Assembly: GCA_945920215.1 (NCBI GenBank)
Contig: CAMEJM010000005.1
Coordinates: 1-64,000 of the forward strand
Reading direction: 5' to 3'
DNA length: 64,000 nt
DNA from: an uncultured bacterium
Lineage (GTDB): Bacteria; Bacillota; Clostridia; Oscillospirales; CAG-272
Position 1 is the stretch's first letter. Every line of letters starts with the position of its first letter. The translations under genes were made by a program, and so were the position numbers. Positions 52,284 through 60,493 of the stretch are shown piece by piece. The notes under the pieces are model-generated. The model was not told the DNA's origin, ran no database searches, and was given only the letters and a program-made list of their open reading frames with translations.

Positions 52284-53045
52284 ATGAGTGCAAGAACAGT
52301 CATCGCCGGCAACTGGAAAATGAACATGACCCCCTCCGAGGCAAAGCAGTTCATCGGTGAACTGGCGCCTATGGTAGCGGGCAAGAACGCTTGCGACATC
52401 GTTTTGTGCGTGCCTTATGTCGACATTCCCACCGCTGTGGAAGCCGCCCGCGGCACTAATATTCACATCGGCGCGGAAAACGTACACTTTGAAGCAAAAG
52501 GCGCTTTCACGGGCGAGGTTTCCACCGCCATGCTCTGTGAGCTGGGTTGTGAGTATGTGATTATCGGTCACTCCGAAAGACGTCAGTATTTCGGAGAAAC
52601 GGATACCACCGTCAATCTGCGCACCAAGGCTGCCCTTGCGGCAGGTCTGAAGGTCATTCTCTGCCTCGGCGAGGTCAAAGAACAGCGTCTGGCAGGCATC
52701 ACCGACGAGGTGGTCGCCATGCAGACCAAGCTGGATCTGGCGGACATTGATGAGGACGCTCTGAAAAACGTCATCATCGCATACGAGCCCGTGTGGGCTA
52801 TCGGCACAGGTCTGACCGCTACCCCGGAACAGGCGGACGAAACCTGCGGCGTGATCCGCAAGACCGTGGCGGAGATTTACTCCAAGAAAGCGGCTGACGC
52901 CATGACCATTCAGTACGGCGGCTCCATGAACGACAAAAACGCGGCGGAGCTGCTCGCCAAGAAGAACGTCAACGGCGGACTCATCGGCGGCGCGTCTCTC
53001 GTCCCCGAAAAGTTCACCGCCATCGTGGACGCGGCGAACGCATAA
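52284..53045 (+). CDS. tpiA: Triose-phosphate isomerase
   Basis: Interconverts dihydroxyacetone phosphate and glyceraldehyde 3-phosphate. 'VIAGNWKMNM' (catalytic Lys), 'IIGHSERRQYFGETD' (catalytic His), 'IIAYEPVWAIGTGLTATPEQA' (catalytic Glu, loop 6), 'IQYGGSMNDKNAAELL' and 'NGGLIGGASL' at the phosphate site. 253 residues. The ATG at 52284 has AGAGGTG upstream; the track's GTG at 52275 is less likely. Operon with pgk, ended by a very strong terminator. Confidence 0.97.
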   Translation: MSARTVIAGNWKMNMTPSEAKQFIGELAPMVAGKNACDIVLCVPYVDIPTAVEAARGTNIHIGAENVHFEAKGAFTGEVSTAMLCELGCEYVIIGHSERRQYFGETDTTVNLRTKAALAAGLKVILCLGEVKEQRLAGITDEVVAMQTKLDLADIDEDALKNVIIAYEPVWAIGTGLTATPEQADETCGVIRKTVAEIYSKKAADAMTIQYGGSMNDKNAAELLAKKNVNGGLIGGASLVPEKFTAIVDAANA

Positions 53046-53070
53046 ACGCTTCGACATTCCCGCAGAAATG

Positions 53071-53111
53071 AAAAGCAACCCCGTCGGATTTTTTCCGACG
53101 GGGTTGCTTTT
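53071..53111 (+). terminator. Terminator of pgk-tpiA
   Basis: An 18-bp perfect stem (AAAAGCAACCCCGTCGGA / its complement) with a TTTTT loop, ending TTGCTTTTCG. The symmetric A/T ends let it work in both directions. Confidence 0.9.
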
Positions 53112-53149
53112 CGCTTGGCATATACTCTTAACAAGTATACCGCTTTGAA

Positions 53150-53226
53150 AAGAAAACTCATCCCGCCATATTTGTGAGTCTGTATCGCACCGATCCGAAC
53201 AGGCAATGGTCAAGATGAGTTTTCTT
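53150..53226. repeat. 12-bp inverted repeat
   Basis: AAGAAAACTCAT (53150-53161) and ATGAGTTTTCTT (53215-53226) enclose 53 bases downstream of the tpiA terminator and just after the DUF4097-like gene. A TATACT...AGTATA inverted repeat lies next to it near 53121. It could be a terminator of the minus-strand gene or a relic of a small element. Confidence 0.5.
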
Positions 53227-53249
53227 ATAAGCGTAACACAGCAAAAGGG

Positions 53250-54191
53250 TCAGTTATCCAAAATGCGCGTAATCGACAGATCCCCGCTGTCAGTTTTGAT
53301 TTGCCAAAGCGGTCCGCCCCCATCAATTTTATGAGTATAGCCGTCCACCGTCTCTTCAAACCCGGAAAGCGCATAGGTTCCGCCGCTCGTTTCATACACT
53401 ACGGTTAAGGTACTGCCGGTGCGAAGGATTAGCTTGACGTCGCCGCTTGTGCTCTCCACACGGGCCTCTTCCGGCAATGTTGACCCTTTCATGTACTCGA
53501 TATACCCGCTTGTACTCTTGACTTCCAGCAAGGCAAGCTCTTCAACCTCTCCGACACAGATTTCGCCGCTTGATGTCTCCACGTTCAGAGTGCGCGCGGT
53601 TCCGTTCAGGCAGTATGCCTTACCCGAGGAGCTGCTCAACTGGACGGTATCCGCCGTAAAGTCTCCGACATGCAACTCGCCGCTTGTGCTTTGGAGGTCA
53701 ACGCCTGTCGCTGTCAGACCTCCCAGAATCACATCGGCGGAACCGCTCTTGATCTGTATGTTGTCGAGCAAACATTCGGCAGGAACGGTGATGGCGAGAG
53801 TTTTGGCATGCACCTCTTGCTTCCGCCATTTGGATTTCAGGAACCGGATCCGCAGGGTATCCCCATCCAGCCAGCGGTACAGCACCTCGGAGCTGTCCAC
53901 CTCCTGCGGAGTTTCGTCCTTGAGCCCGGTGAACACGACCTCGGAGATGACAATCTCTTGAACCTCCTCGCTCGAGTAAATCCGGATCTCTCCGGCACCC
54001 CAGTCAATATCGAAATTCTTCACCGTACCGGACGCGTAGTTCGTCGCCCCCGCAGTATATTTTTTTGCGTTCTCATAGGTGTACTTCCCGCTCCATGAAG
54101 TAGGTCTGATTCGAATGTCACAGCTAAAAAGCGCAAGGCATACGCCGACGCCGATAATAAGCACCAAAGCCAAGGAAAGAATGCGTTTCAT
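53250..54191 (-). CDS. DUF4097-like beta-helix lipoprotein
   Basis: 313 residues from MKRILSL, chosen for GGAGG upstream. Lipoprotein signal with lipobox ALFSC. Mature domain from about 75 consists of short repeated beta-strand units of the DUF4097/adhesin type: 'IQIKSGSADVILGG', 'VDLQSTSGELHVGD', 'VQLSSSSGKAYCLNG', 'LNVETSSGEICVGE', 'LEVKSTSGYIEYMKG', 'ARVESTSGDVKL'. The S-[ST]-S-G-x-[IV] period of about 20 residues is striking. Such proteins often neighbour PspC or sensor genes, but none is seen here. Function unknown; a surface or envelope role is likely. Confidence 0.85.
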   Translation of the reverse strand: MKRILSLALVLIIGVGVCLALFSCDIRIRPTSWSGKYTYENAKKYTAGATNYASGTVKNFDIDWGAGEIRIYSSEEVQEIVISEVVFTGLKDETPQEVDSSEVLYRWLDGDTLRIRFLKSKWRKQEVHAKTLAITVPAECLLDNIQIKSGSADVILGGLTATGVDLQSTSGELHVGDFTADTVQLSSSSGKAYCLNGTARTLNVETSSGEICVGEVEELALLEVKSTSGYIEYMKGSTLPEEARVESTSGDVKLILRTGSTLTVVYETSGGTYALSGFEETVDGYTHKIDGGGPLWQIKTDSGDLSITRILDN

Positions 54192-54335
54192 AAAAAGCCT
54201 CCTTATTTGAAATTCTTTTGCGAATACAAATGATTGTTTTTTGTCGGCGCTCGGATGAAAAATGATGTGCAGACAAAAACGCGGAAACAAGCTTCAATGT
54301 CACGGAAACCGTGGAAACCACTGCCGGTTGAGGTG

Positions 54336-54360
54336 CGCCCAACAGGCGCGTTTTTTATTT
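54336..54360 (+). terminator. Orphan plus-strand terminator
   Basis: GCGCC-caaca-GGCGC followed by GTTTTTTATTT. No annotated plus-strand gene precedes it, and its T-run overlaps the rlmH stop codon. Confidence 0.5.
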
Positions 54361-54831
54361 ATGATACCTTTTCCCCGCAAGAATGGTCAGGGAGCGGTAC
54401 AGGCTTTCCGCGCAAATCACGCGCATGAGCTGGTGCGGAAAGGTCATGCGCGAAACCGACAGGCGCAACTCGCACGCCGCCTTGACGCGTTCGTCCAGCC
54501 CGTGGGAGGAGCCGATGACCAGCGCCAGCTTGCCCGTGCGATCCGCCGCAGAGCCGACCAGCGCGGCTAACTCCTCGGAGGAATATTCCTTTCCCTCTAC
54601 GCACAAAGCGATCTTATAGGCGTCTGCGGGCAGCGCGGCGAGGATTTTATCGCCCTCCTGTCGCAGCGCGGCGCTGATTTTCTGCGGGTCCTCCTCGTCT
54701 GTGATGCGCACTTCCGGCACGCATACCTCGCGCAGGGAAGCATAGGCGGCGATACGCTTTTCATACTCGGCAAGCGCCGCGCGTAAATACTCCTCTTTCA
54801 GCGTTCCAACGGTGATCAATGTAATTTGCAC
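54355..54831 (-). CDS. rlmH: 23S rRNA (pseudouridine1915-N3)-methyltransferase
   Basis: SPOUT-class enzyme methylating pseudouridine 1915 in helix 69. 158 residues: 'ITLITVGTLKEEYLRAALAEYEKRI' at the N-terminus, knot region 'LALVIGSSHGLDERVKA' and C-terminal 'SRMTFPHQLMRVICAESLYRSLTI...GKRYHK', all diagnostic. Start is GTG with a distant GGAG; an alternative internal start is not evident. It stands alone between genes on both strands. Confidence 0.95.
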   Translation of the reverse strand: MQITLITVGTLKEEYLRAALAEYEKRIAAYASLREVCVPEVRITDEEDPQKISAALRQEGDKILAALPADAYKIALCVEGKEYSSEELAALVGSAADRTGKLALVIGSSHGLDERVKAACELRLSVSRMTFPHQLMRVICAESLYRSLTILAGKRYHK

Positions 54832-54965
54832 GGTAAATTCTCTTTCTCCTGACGGAAACAGGAGCCCTTTCCCGCATTTGGAAACCGGGCGCCGGATTTG
54901 ATATACCGAAAGCGGCGCATACTACCCTCAGAGCACAGCGGCGCCGCCGCGTGCCGGGAGGTTGA

Positions 54966-55169
54966 ATGCCAATGGATATGCCGCTTCTCTTCTGGAATGA
55001 ACTGTCGCAAAACAAACGTGCCATGCAGAACTACGCCGCCCTCACACCGGAGGAAAAGCAAGCCCTGTCGGTACGCGCCTGCCGCATCCGGAATGCGGGC
55101 GCCATGCGTCTTTTGGTCACCTCGATGGACGACTCCGAACGCCTGACGGAATACGGCTCTTATTTTTAA
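54966..55169 (+). CDS. Small conserved hypothetical protein
   Basis: 67 residues. The pattern 'PLLFWNELSQNKRAMQNYAALTPEEKQALSVRACRIRNAGAM' resembles small helical proteins seen in many Clostridia (M-P-L-x-F-x-x-x-L-A/S-Q-N-x-x-A-M-x-x-[YF]-A-x-L); I recall the pattern but no function. GGGAGG precedes the first ATG closely (4 bases) and the second (MDMP) at 10 bases, so either may be used. A terminator follows. Composition matches neighbouring genes. Confidence 0.7.
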   Translation: MPMDMPLLFWNELSQNKRAMQNYAALTPEEKQALSVRACRIRNAGAMRLLVTSMDDSERLTEYGSYF

Positions 55170-55172
55170 CGG

Positions 55173-55194
55173 CAACCGCCCAATCGGGCGGTTG
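55173..55194 (+). terminator. Terminator of the small conserved gene
   Basis: CAACCGCCC-aatc-GGGCGGTTG followed by TTTGC. Confidence 0.7.
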
Positions 55195-55239
55195 TTTGCA
55201 TGAGAGCCGGAGGTGGCTTCCCCGCTCGGCGATCCCGGC

Positions 55240-56424
55240 TCACCTGCCCTTGACCCGGATCAGGCTTCCCACCCCGTCGGAGAGCGCCGCCAAAAACAAG
55301 TCCACGTCCTCACGGGTGTTCCTGTTCCCGAAACTCACGCGGATGGTACAGTCCGCCGCGCGGTCGCTCAGCCCGAAGGCAAGCATCGCCCCCGACAGAT
55401 GGGTGTCGTGAGAGGAGCAGGCGGAACCGCTGGATACATAGATCCCCCGCCCGGACAGAAAGTGGAGCATGGTTTCACTCTTGATGTCCGGCATGGTCAT
55501 GCTGACGATATGCGGGGCGGCAACCGGCGGCAGATTCAGAATCACCTCGGACAGCGCAGGCGTGTTACGGACCTGCTCCGTCAGGTACTCCCGCAACTCC
55601 CGCAGATGCGCGCTTTCCGCCTGAAAATCCGCCCGACCGCGGCGGACGGCCGCGCCGAACGCGGCGATGCCGGGGACGTTCTCGGTCCCGGAGCGGAGTC
55701 CTCCCTCCTGCCCGCCGCCGAGGGCGTGCGCCACCAGACCGCGCGTGCGGATCAGTTCCGGCGATACCCACAGGGCGCCGACCCCTTTCGGGCCTTCGAT
55801 TTTATGCGAGGAAACCGTGACCATATCCGCGCCGAGGCTCTTGACGGTAAACGGCACCTTCAGAAACGCCTGTGTGGCGTCCGTGTGCAGCACCGCGTCG
55901 CGCGATTGGGCGCGCATCACGCGCGAGACGGCGGCAAGGTCGTAGAGCGCGCCCGTCTCATTGTTCACCAGCATCATGGTCACCAGAATGACGTCAGGCG
56001 TCATCTCCGCGCGCAAAACCTCCATATCAAGCGCCCCGCCGCGGGTGGGAATCTCCACGACACGGAAGCCCTTGTCGCGCAGCGCGGCAAGCGGCTGCGC
56101 GATAGAGGAATGCTCCCCCGCCGTGGTCAGAATTTTTCCGCCGCGTGCGAAACGGGGTTTGGAAAGCGCCCTGCCGAACACGGCAAGGTTGTTTGCCTCG
56201 GTCCCGCCCGCGGTGAACACCACGGTACCGTTGCCCGTATCTCCGAGTGCTGCGCGCAAGTCGGCGCGCACGCCGGAAATCAGATCCTCCGCGTCCTTGC
56301 CGCGGCTGTGGCGCGAGGAGGGGTTGCCCCAATGCGCCTCGGACGCCTCCACGTAAGCGGCGAGCGCCGCGGAGCATATGCGCGTGGTGGCGCTGTTGTC
56401 CAGATAGATTTCTCTGTTTTGCAT
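55240..56424 (-). CDS. Cysteine desulfurase (NifS/IscS-like)
   Basis: PLP enzyme releasing sulfur from cysteine for Fe-S clusters or tRNA thiolation. 394 residues from MQNREIYLDNSATTR. PLP Lys in 'VTVSSHKIEGPKGVGALWV', 'GEHSSIAQPL' His, 'VNNETGALYDL', 'LRSGTENVPGIAAFGAA', and the catalytic Cys in 'SSGSACSSHDTHLSG'. The initiation site is unclear: neither this ATG nor an upstream TTG (56445) has a good ribosome binding site, so coupling to the upstream lipoprotein gene is possible. No partner scaffold (IscU, ThiI, MnmA) gene is in the window. Confidence 0.93.
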   Translation of the reverse strand: MQNREIYLDNSATTRICSAALAAYVEASEAHWGNPSSRHSRGKDAEDLISGVRADLRAALGDTGNGTVVFTAGGTEANNLAVFGRALSKPRFARGGKILTTAGEHSSIAQPLAALRDKGFRVVEIPTRGGALDMEVLRAEMTPDVILVTMMLVNNETGALYDLAAVSRVMRAQSRDAVLHTDATQAFLKVPFTVKSLGADMVTVSSHKIEGPKGVGALWVSPELIRTRGLVAHALGGGQEGGLRSGTENVPGIAAFGAAVRRGRADFQAESAHLRELREYLTEQVRNTPALSEVILNLPPVAAPHIVSMTMPDIKSETMLHFLSGRGIYVSSGSACSSHDTHLSGAMLAFGLSDRAADCTIRVSFGNRNTREDVDLFLAALSDGVGSLIRVKGR

Positions 56425-56445
56425 CGTTTTGCTATGACGTATCAA

Positions 56446-57615
56446 TCAGTAACGGATTTCCGACAGAATCCTCTCGGTGTCGGCAAGATGAGCGTCATGC
56501 GCCCCCTCTTTGGTCGTATAAATCATCGTGCGGAATTGGTTGCGGCTGTCCTTTGTTTTGCGGAAGACGTACTGTGTGACTTCGTACCGGACTCCGTACT
56601 TGGTGCCGGCAAACGTGAAGCTGTAATAGGTACTCTGCCCGGCGACGGCAGGGGCGGTTTGCTCCTCCCCGCTCTCGGATTTGAATGCCGCAGGCTCGTC
56701 TATGACGGTAAAATCCTCATAATAATCCGCATATTCGGCTTTGAGCAGATTCCAGTAATCGATCAGCGTGAAGCCGTTCTCATTCTGCAACGGAATGCCG
56801 TAATGCTCCATGCGTTCGGTCAGCGTGGCGCCGTTGTTTGTCACAGCCCCGGTCAGATCGATCGTTTGGATCCCCACGCTTGCGCCGTCGGGCGCCTCCG
56901 CGCCCACAAAGCCGTCGGAGAGTGTGACCTTCCAATCCTGCGGCACGTAAATATCCATGCCGAGATGTTCAAAACGGTTGGCGCGCTTCATTCCCTCCGG
57001 CGCTTTCGGATCATCCGCCACGGACAGGTCCTCTTCCGGCGCCTGCTTTGCCGTGGTGAACCTGAAATTGCTCACGATTCCCTCCACCTGTGAAAGCGCT
57101 TCCTCAAAATCCACCTTGCCGGTGATTTTTCCCTCCTCGTCGGACGCGGTATAGGTAATGGCGCACAGCCCGCGGGAGGGGTTCTTTTCCTCTGTCATGA
57201 CAAGATACTGGCGGAAGCGGTAACGCAAGCCCGCGTTGCTACCCGTATATTCATATACGTTCGCGTATCTGTCCGCCACAATCACCTCGGTGGGGTACCC
57301 CTCGGCAAGCGCATAGTCCGGGAAATCCTCTTTCAGACCCATTTCCGCGTCTGCCCAATAGGCGTCAATGCTGTCAAAATCGGTGTCCAGATATGCCACC
57401 GTCAGATTGGCGGTGTTGATCGAAGACAGGTAAGCGGTCACCACCCCGGAGGTGTTCTGATACGACCACCCTTTGGGGACAAACAGCTCAAACCCGTCGC
57501 GGTCGGGGTCCGACGCAAGGACGTACCCTTTCGGAATATCGTCCTGATTACACGCGCACAAAAGGCAAACGCACGCGAGCAGGAGCGCCGCGAAGGCAAT
57601 CAGTTTCTTTTTCAT
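56446..57615 (-). CDS. Lipoprotein with two DcrB/PsbP-like repeats
   Basis: 389 residues from MKKKLIAF, preceded by GGGAG. Lipobox LLCAC. Two homologous-looking halves follow: 'FELFVPKGWSYQNTSGVVTAYLSSINTANLTVAYLDTDF' (about 25-200) and 'MDIYVPQDWKVTLSDGFVGAEAPDGASVGIQTIDL' (about 220-389), each with a VP-x-[GD]-W start and ending in 'VEGIVSNFRF' / 'DTERILSEIRY'. This is the DcrB/PsbP-like alpha-beta sandwich layout. Role unknown. It lies 11 bases from the methionine gamma-lyase-family gene and 21 from the desulfurase gene; whether these genes cooperate in sulfur metabolism is speculation. Confidence 0.83.
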   Translation of the reverse strand: MKKKLIAFAALLLACVCLLCACNQDDIPKGYVLASDPDRDGFELFVPKGWSYQNTSGVVTAYLSSINTANLTVAYLDTDFDSIDAYWADAEMGLKEDFPDYALAEGYPTEVIVADRYANVYEYTGSNAGLRYRFRQYLVMTEEKNPSRGLCAITYTASDEEGKITGKVDFEEALSQVEGIVSNFRFTTAKQAPEEDLSVADDPKAPEGMKRANRFEHLGMDIYVPQDWKVTLSDGFVGAEAPDGASVGIQTIDLTGAVTNNGATLTERMEHYGIPLQNENGFTLIDYWNLLKAEYADYYEDFTVIDEPAAFKSESGEEQTAPAVAGQSTYYSFTFAGTKYGVRYEVTQYVFRKTKDSRNQFRTMIYTTKEGAHDAHLADTERILSEIRY

Positions 57616-57626
57616 GTATCTCCCTT

Positions 57627-58880
57627 TCATTGACCGGCTTTCCCCGCTGCCATGACCGCGGCGGCGGCGCTGAGGATCCCCACCTTACCGCTCTCGTAGG
57701 TCAGCCCGCCTTGAAAATAAGCGAGGTACGGCGGGCGGATAGGTCCGTCAGCCGAAAGCTCCAGAGAGGAGCCTTGGGTAAAGGTCCCCGCCGCCATAAC
57801 CACGGGGTCGGAGTAGCCCGGCATCTGCCACGGCTCACAAGTGACGTACGCGTCCACCGGGGACCCCGCCTGAATGCCGCGGCAGAACGCCACCAGCGTT
57901 TCGGCGGAGCCGCAGCGAACCACCTGAATGATGTCGGAGCGGGTCTTGTCCCACGTCGGCTCGGTTCCGTATCCGAGGGCGGAAAAGATATACGCGGCGA
58001 AATGCGCTGTTTTCAGCGCCTGTGCCACCACGTGCGGGGCAAAGAACAGCCCCTTGAACATCGGCTTTGTCTGACCGAGCGTCGCGCCCACCTCGGTTCC
58101 CTCTCCGGGGGAGGTCAGACGGTAGCCGCACAGTTCAATCAGAGACGCCTTGCCTGCAAGATACCCGCCGCATTCGGCGATCCCGCCGCCGGGGTTCTTG
58201 ATGAGGGAACCGACAATCAGGTCGGCGCCCACCTCGGTCGGCTCCTTACACTCGGTGAATTCCCCGTAGCAGTTGTCCACCATCACGTATGCCGCGGAGC
58301 GCTCTTTGACAAAGCGCGCCAGCTCGCCTATCTCGTCGACCGTGAGCGTGGGGCGGTCGAGATACCCCTTGGAGCGCTGAATGAACGCCACCTTTACGCG
58401 CCGTCCGTACTTGTCCAGCGCGGCGGCAATGGCGCCGTAATCCGGGGTGCCGTCCGGCAACAGGTCGATCGCCTCGTAGTCCACGCCGAAATCGCGCAGG
58501 CTTCCGCAGCCGGGCTTCCCGGTAATGCCGATCACCTCGTCCAGCGTGTCATAGGGCTTGCCCGCCAGGGACAGCAGCACGTCCCCCGGCCGCAGCAGAG
58601 CGAACAGACCGATGGTCAGGGCGTGCGTGCCGCAGGCAATGGAATGGCGTACGATCGCCGCCTCCGCGCCGAACACGCGCGCGTAGATGCGGTCAAGAGT
58701 CTCTCTGCCGCGATCGTCGTAGCCATAGCCTGAGGAGGGCGCGAACGTCCCCTCGGAAACGCGCTCCGCGCGGAACGCGTTCAGTACTTTTTCGGTATTG
58801 TACTGCGCCACCTCGTCAATATGGGCGAACTGTGGCACAAGCGCCTTTTCGGCTTCTTTGGAAAGCTCTGTCAGATTCAT
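57627..58880 (-). CDS. Methionine gamma-lyase family PLP protein
   Basis: 417 residues from MNLTEL (AGGA upstream). PLP-dependent fold type I of the family long annotated as aluminium-resistance or methionine gamma-lyase proteins (Met_gamma_lyase, PF06838). Diagnostic stretches: 'FAPSSGYGYDDRGRETLDRIYA', 'RHSIACGTHALTIGLFALLRPGD', 'VAFIQRSKGYLDRPTLT', 'VMVDNCYGEFTE', the PLP Lys in 'VGSLIKNPGGGIAECGGYLAGK', and 'TCEPWQMPGYSDPVVMA'. The true reaction is not established; C-S lyase activity is inferred from the fold. It follows murD by about 110 bases. Confidence 0.92.
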   Translation of the reverse strand: MNLTELSKEAEKALVPQFAHIDEVAQYNTEKVLNAFRAERVSEGTFAPSSGYGYDDRGRETLDRIYARVFGAEAAIVRHSIACGTHALTIGLFALLRPGDVLLSLAGKPYDTLDEVIGITGKPGCGSLRDFGVDYEAIDLLPDGTPDYGAIAAALDKYGRRVKVAFIQRSKGYLDRPTLTVDEIGELARFVKERSAAYVMVDNCYGEFTECKEPTEVGADLIVGSLIKNPGGGIAECGGYLAGKASLIELCGYRLTSPGEGTEVGATLGQTKPMFKGLFFAPHVVAQALKTAHFAAYIFSALGYGTEPTWDKTRSDIIQVVRCGSAETLVAFCRGIQAGSPVDAYVTCEPWQMPGYSDPVVMAAGTFTQGSSLELSADGPIRPPYLAYFQGGLTYESGKVGILSAAAAVMAAGKAGQ

Positions 58881-58988
58881 TTTCAGGTTCCTTGGTTTTA
58901 CATATTTCAGCCGACAAAGTCGGCGGATTTTCAGAAGATAGGTTTCGGGCGGCACGGCGACGCGCTGCCGCATTGAAGCCACCCTTTT

Positions 58989-60269
58989 TCAAAGGCTTTC
59001 CAGGATACGGCGAAAGGCTTCTCCCCGCGCCACGTAAGAGGAAAACGCGTCAAAGGAAGCGGCGGCGGGAGAAAGCAGCAGCGTACCGCCCGCGGGGGTA
59101 TCGTCCAGCGCGGCGGCGACCGCCGCGGCAAACTCCCCGATATAGCAGCACTGCGGCACGCCGGTATAGCGCGGGCAAGCGAGAAGATGATCCCGCATAT
59201 TTTCCCCGCACGCGCCCGTAAATACCACGCGCGCCGCGCGCGCGATGAGCGCCTCCGAAAGCGGCGCGCAGGAGAGGTTCTTGTCGGAGCCGCCGCAAAT
59301 GACCGTGCAGGGCGGCGTGACCGCCGTCAGGGTTGCCGCGGTGCGGGCGGGAGTGGTGTCAATCGAGGAATCGTAGCATCTCACCCCGCGGTAGGTACCG
59401 ATATATTCCATGCGGTGCGCCACCCCGTCGAAAGTCTTTGCCACCGCGCGCACTTCCCGCGCGCCAGCACCCACAAGCGCTGCGGCGCACAGCAGGTTTT
59501 CGCGGTTGTAAAGTCCCGGGAGCCGGATGTCCTCCACCCGGCACAGCGGCTCCTCCCCGTGCCAAAGCACCCCGTGCGCCTCGCGGTAGTTGGCGGTTTC
59601 GCAGCGGGCGGAAAACGAAAGAGAGGACAACTCCGGCGCAACGGGGCAAAGCGCGTTCTGTACCCGGCGCGGCGCCCTCAGAAGAATCCTGCGCTTGGCA
59701 AGACGGTATTCCTCCATGTCACGGTGCCAGTTCAGGTGGTTTTCGGTCAGATTGGTGACGGCCGCCGCGGCAAGCGCGGGAGAAAAAGTCATCAGTTGGA
59801 AGCTGGAAAGTTCCAGCACCACGCGGTCGTCCGGCAGTATTCCGTCCGCCTCCGGGAGCAGCGCCCGCCCGATGTTTCCGCCGAGATGCACACGGTAGCC
59901 CGCCTCACGCAAAAGGCAGGCGGCAAGGGTGGCGGTGGTGGTTTTCCCGTCGCTGCCCGTGACGGCGTAAATCGGCGCCCGGCACCTCTCGCAGAACAAC
60001 TCGATCTCAGAGGACAGGCGCGCCCCGCGCGCCACCGCCTCCGCAATCGGAGGAATATCGGGGCGCAGACCGGGAGAGCGCAACAGCACGTCGGCACCAA
60101 TACGGCTCCAGTCGTCCGTCACCCTCAGATCCGGGTAACGCGCCCGCACAGCGGCAAGCTCCTCCGGGCGCACGTACACCGTGAGTTCTGTCACCCCATG
60201 TGAGGTCAGATAGGAAATGGCGGCGGCACCGGAGCGCCCCGCACCGAGAATCGCATAGGTTTGCGCCAT
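58989..60269 (-). CDS. murD: UDP-N-acetylmuramoyl-L-alanine--D-glutamate ligase
   Basis: Adds D-Glu to the peptidoglycan precursor. 426 residues. N-terminal Rossmann-like 'YAILGAGRSGAAAISYL', ATP loop 'AVTGSDGKTTTATLAACLL', 'VLELSSFQLMTF', 'VTNLTENHLNWHRDMEEYRLAK' and C-terminal 'VICGGSDKNLSCAPLSEAL', 'LLLSPAAASFDAFSSYVARG'. The ATP loop reads GSDGKTTT, as in other clostridial MurD proteins, where GTNGK is common in related ligases. It is not in a dcw cluster here. The last bases overlap no neighbour. Confidence 0.95.
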   Translation of the reverse strand: MAQTYAILGAGRSGAAAISYLTSHGVTELTVYVRPEELAAVRARYPDLRVTDDWSRIGADVLLRSPGLRPDIPPIAEAVARGARLSSEIELFCERCRAPIYAVTGSDGKTTTATLAACLLREAGYRVHLGGNIGRALLPEADGILPDDRVVLELSSFQLMTFSPALAAAAVTNLTENHLNWHRDMEEYRLAKRRILLRAPRRVQNALCPVAPELSSLSFSARCETANYREAHGVLWHGEEPLCRVEDIRLPGLYNRENLLCAAALVGAGAREVRAVAKTFDGVAHRMEYIGTYRGVRCYDSSIDTTPARTAATLTAVTPPCTVICGGSDKNLSCAPLSEALIARAARVVFTGACGENMRDHLLACPRYTGVPQCCYIGEFAAAVAAALDDTPAGGTLLLSPAAASFDAFSSYVARGEAFRRILESL

Positions 60270-60415
60270 GCTCCCCTCCGGGTCTTGAAAAGTGGCATGA
60301 CGTCCTGTGTTTTTCCTGTCTCCGTTGTATTGTATGTACTCTTTATTATATGAAATTATCTATCAAAATGCAACCCCGGAGAAGAATTTGCACCGCATTT
60401 CCAAATGAAGAAAAG

Positions 60416-60445
60416 GGCTGCGCATGGTAAATACACTGCGCAGCC
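60416..60445. terminator. Terminator of the zinc-ribbon membrane protein gene
   Basis: GGCTGCGCA...TGCGCAGCC; minus strand continues CTTTTCTTC, plus strand GATTTTTCTC. Confidence 0.65.
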
Positions 60446-60493
60446 GATTTTTCTCTTTTCATGTTTGGGTTGGCTCTTCTCTCAAAAAGCCCT

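Noticed and set aside
51195-53213. Minus-strand 672-residue ORF opposite pgk and tpiA
   Set aside because: Antisense shadow of two well-recognised glycolytic genes with optimised codon use; no domain visible.
55196-55260. GC-rich palindromic stretch considered as an SRP RNA gene
   Set aside because: It lacks the conserved SRP domain IV loop and its right part is the 3' end of the cysteine desulfurase gene.
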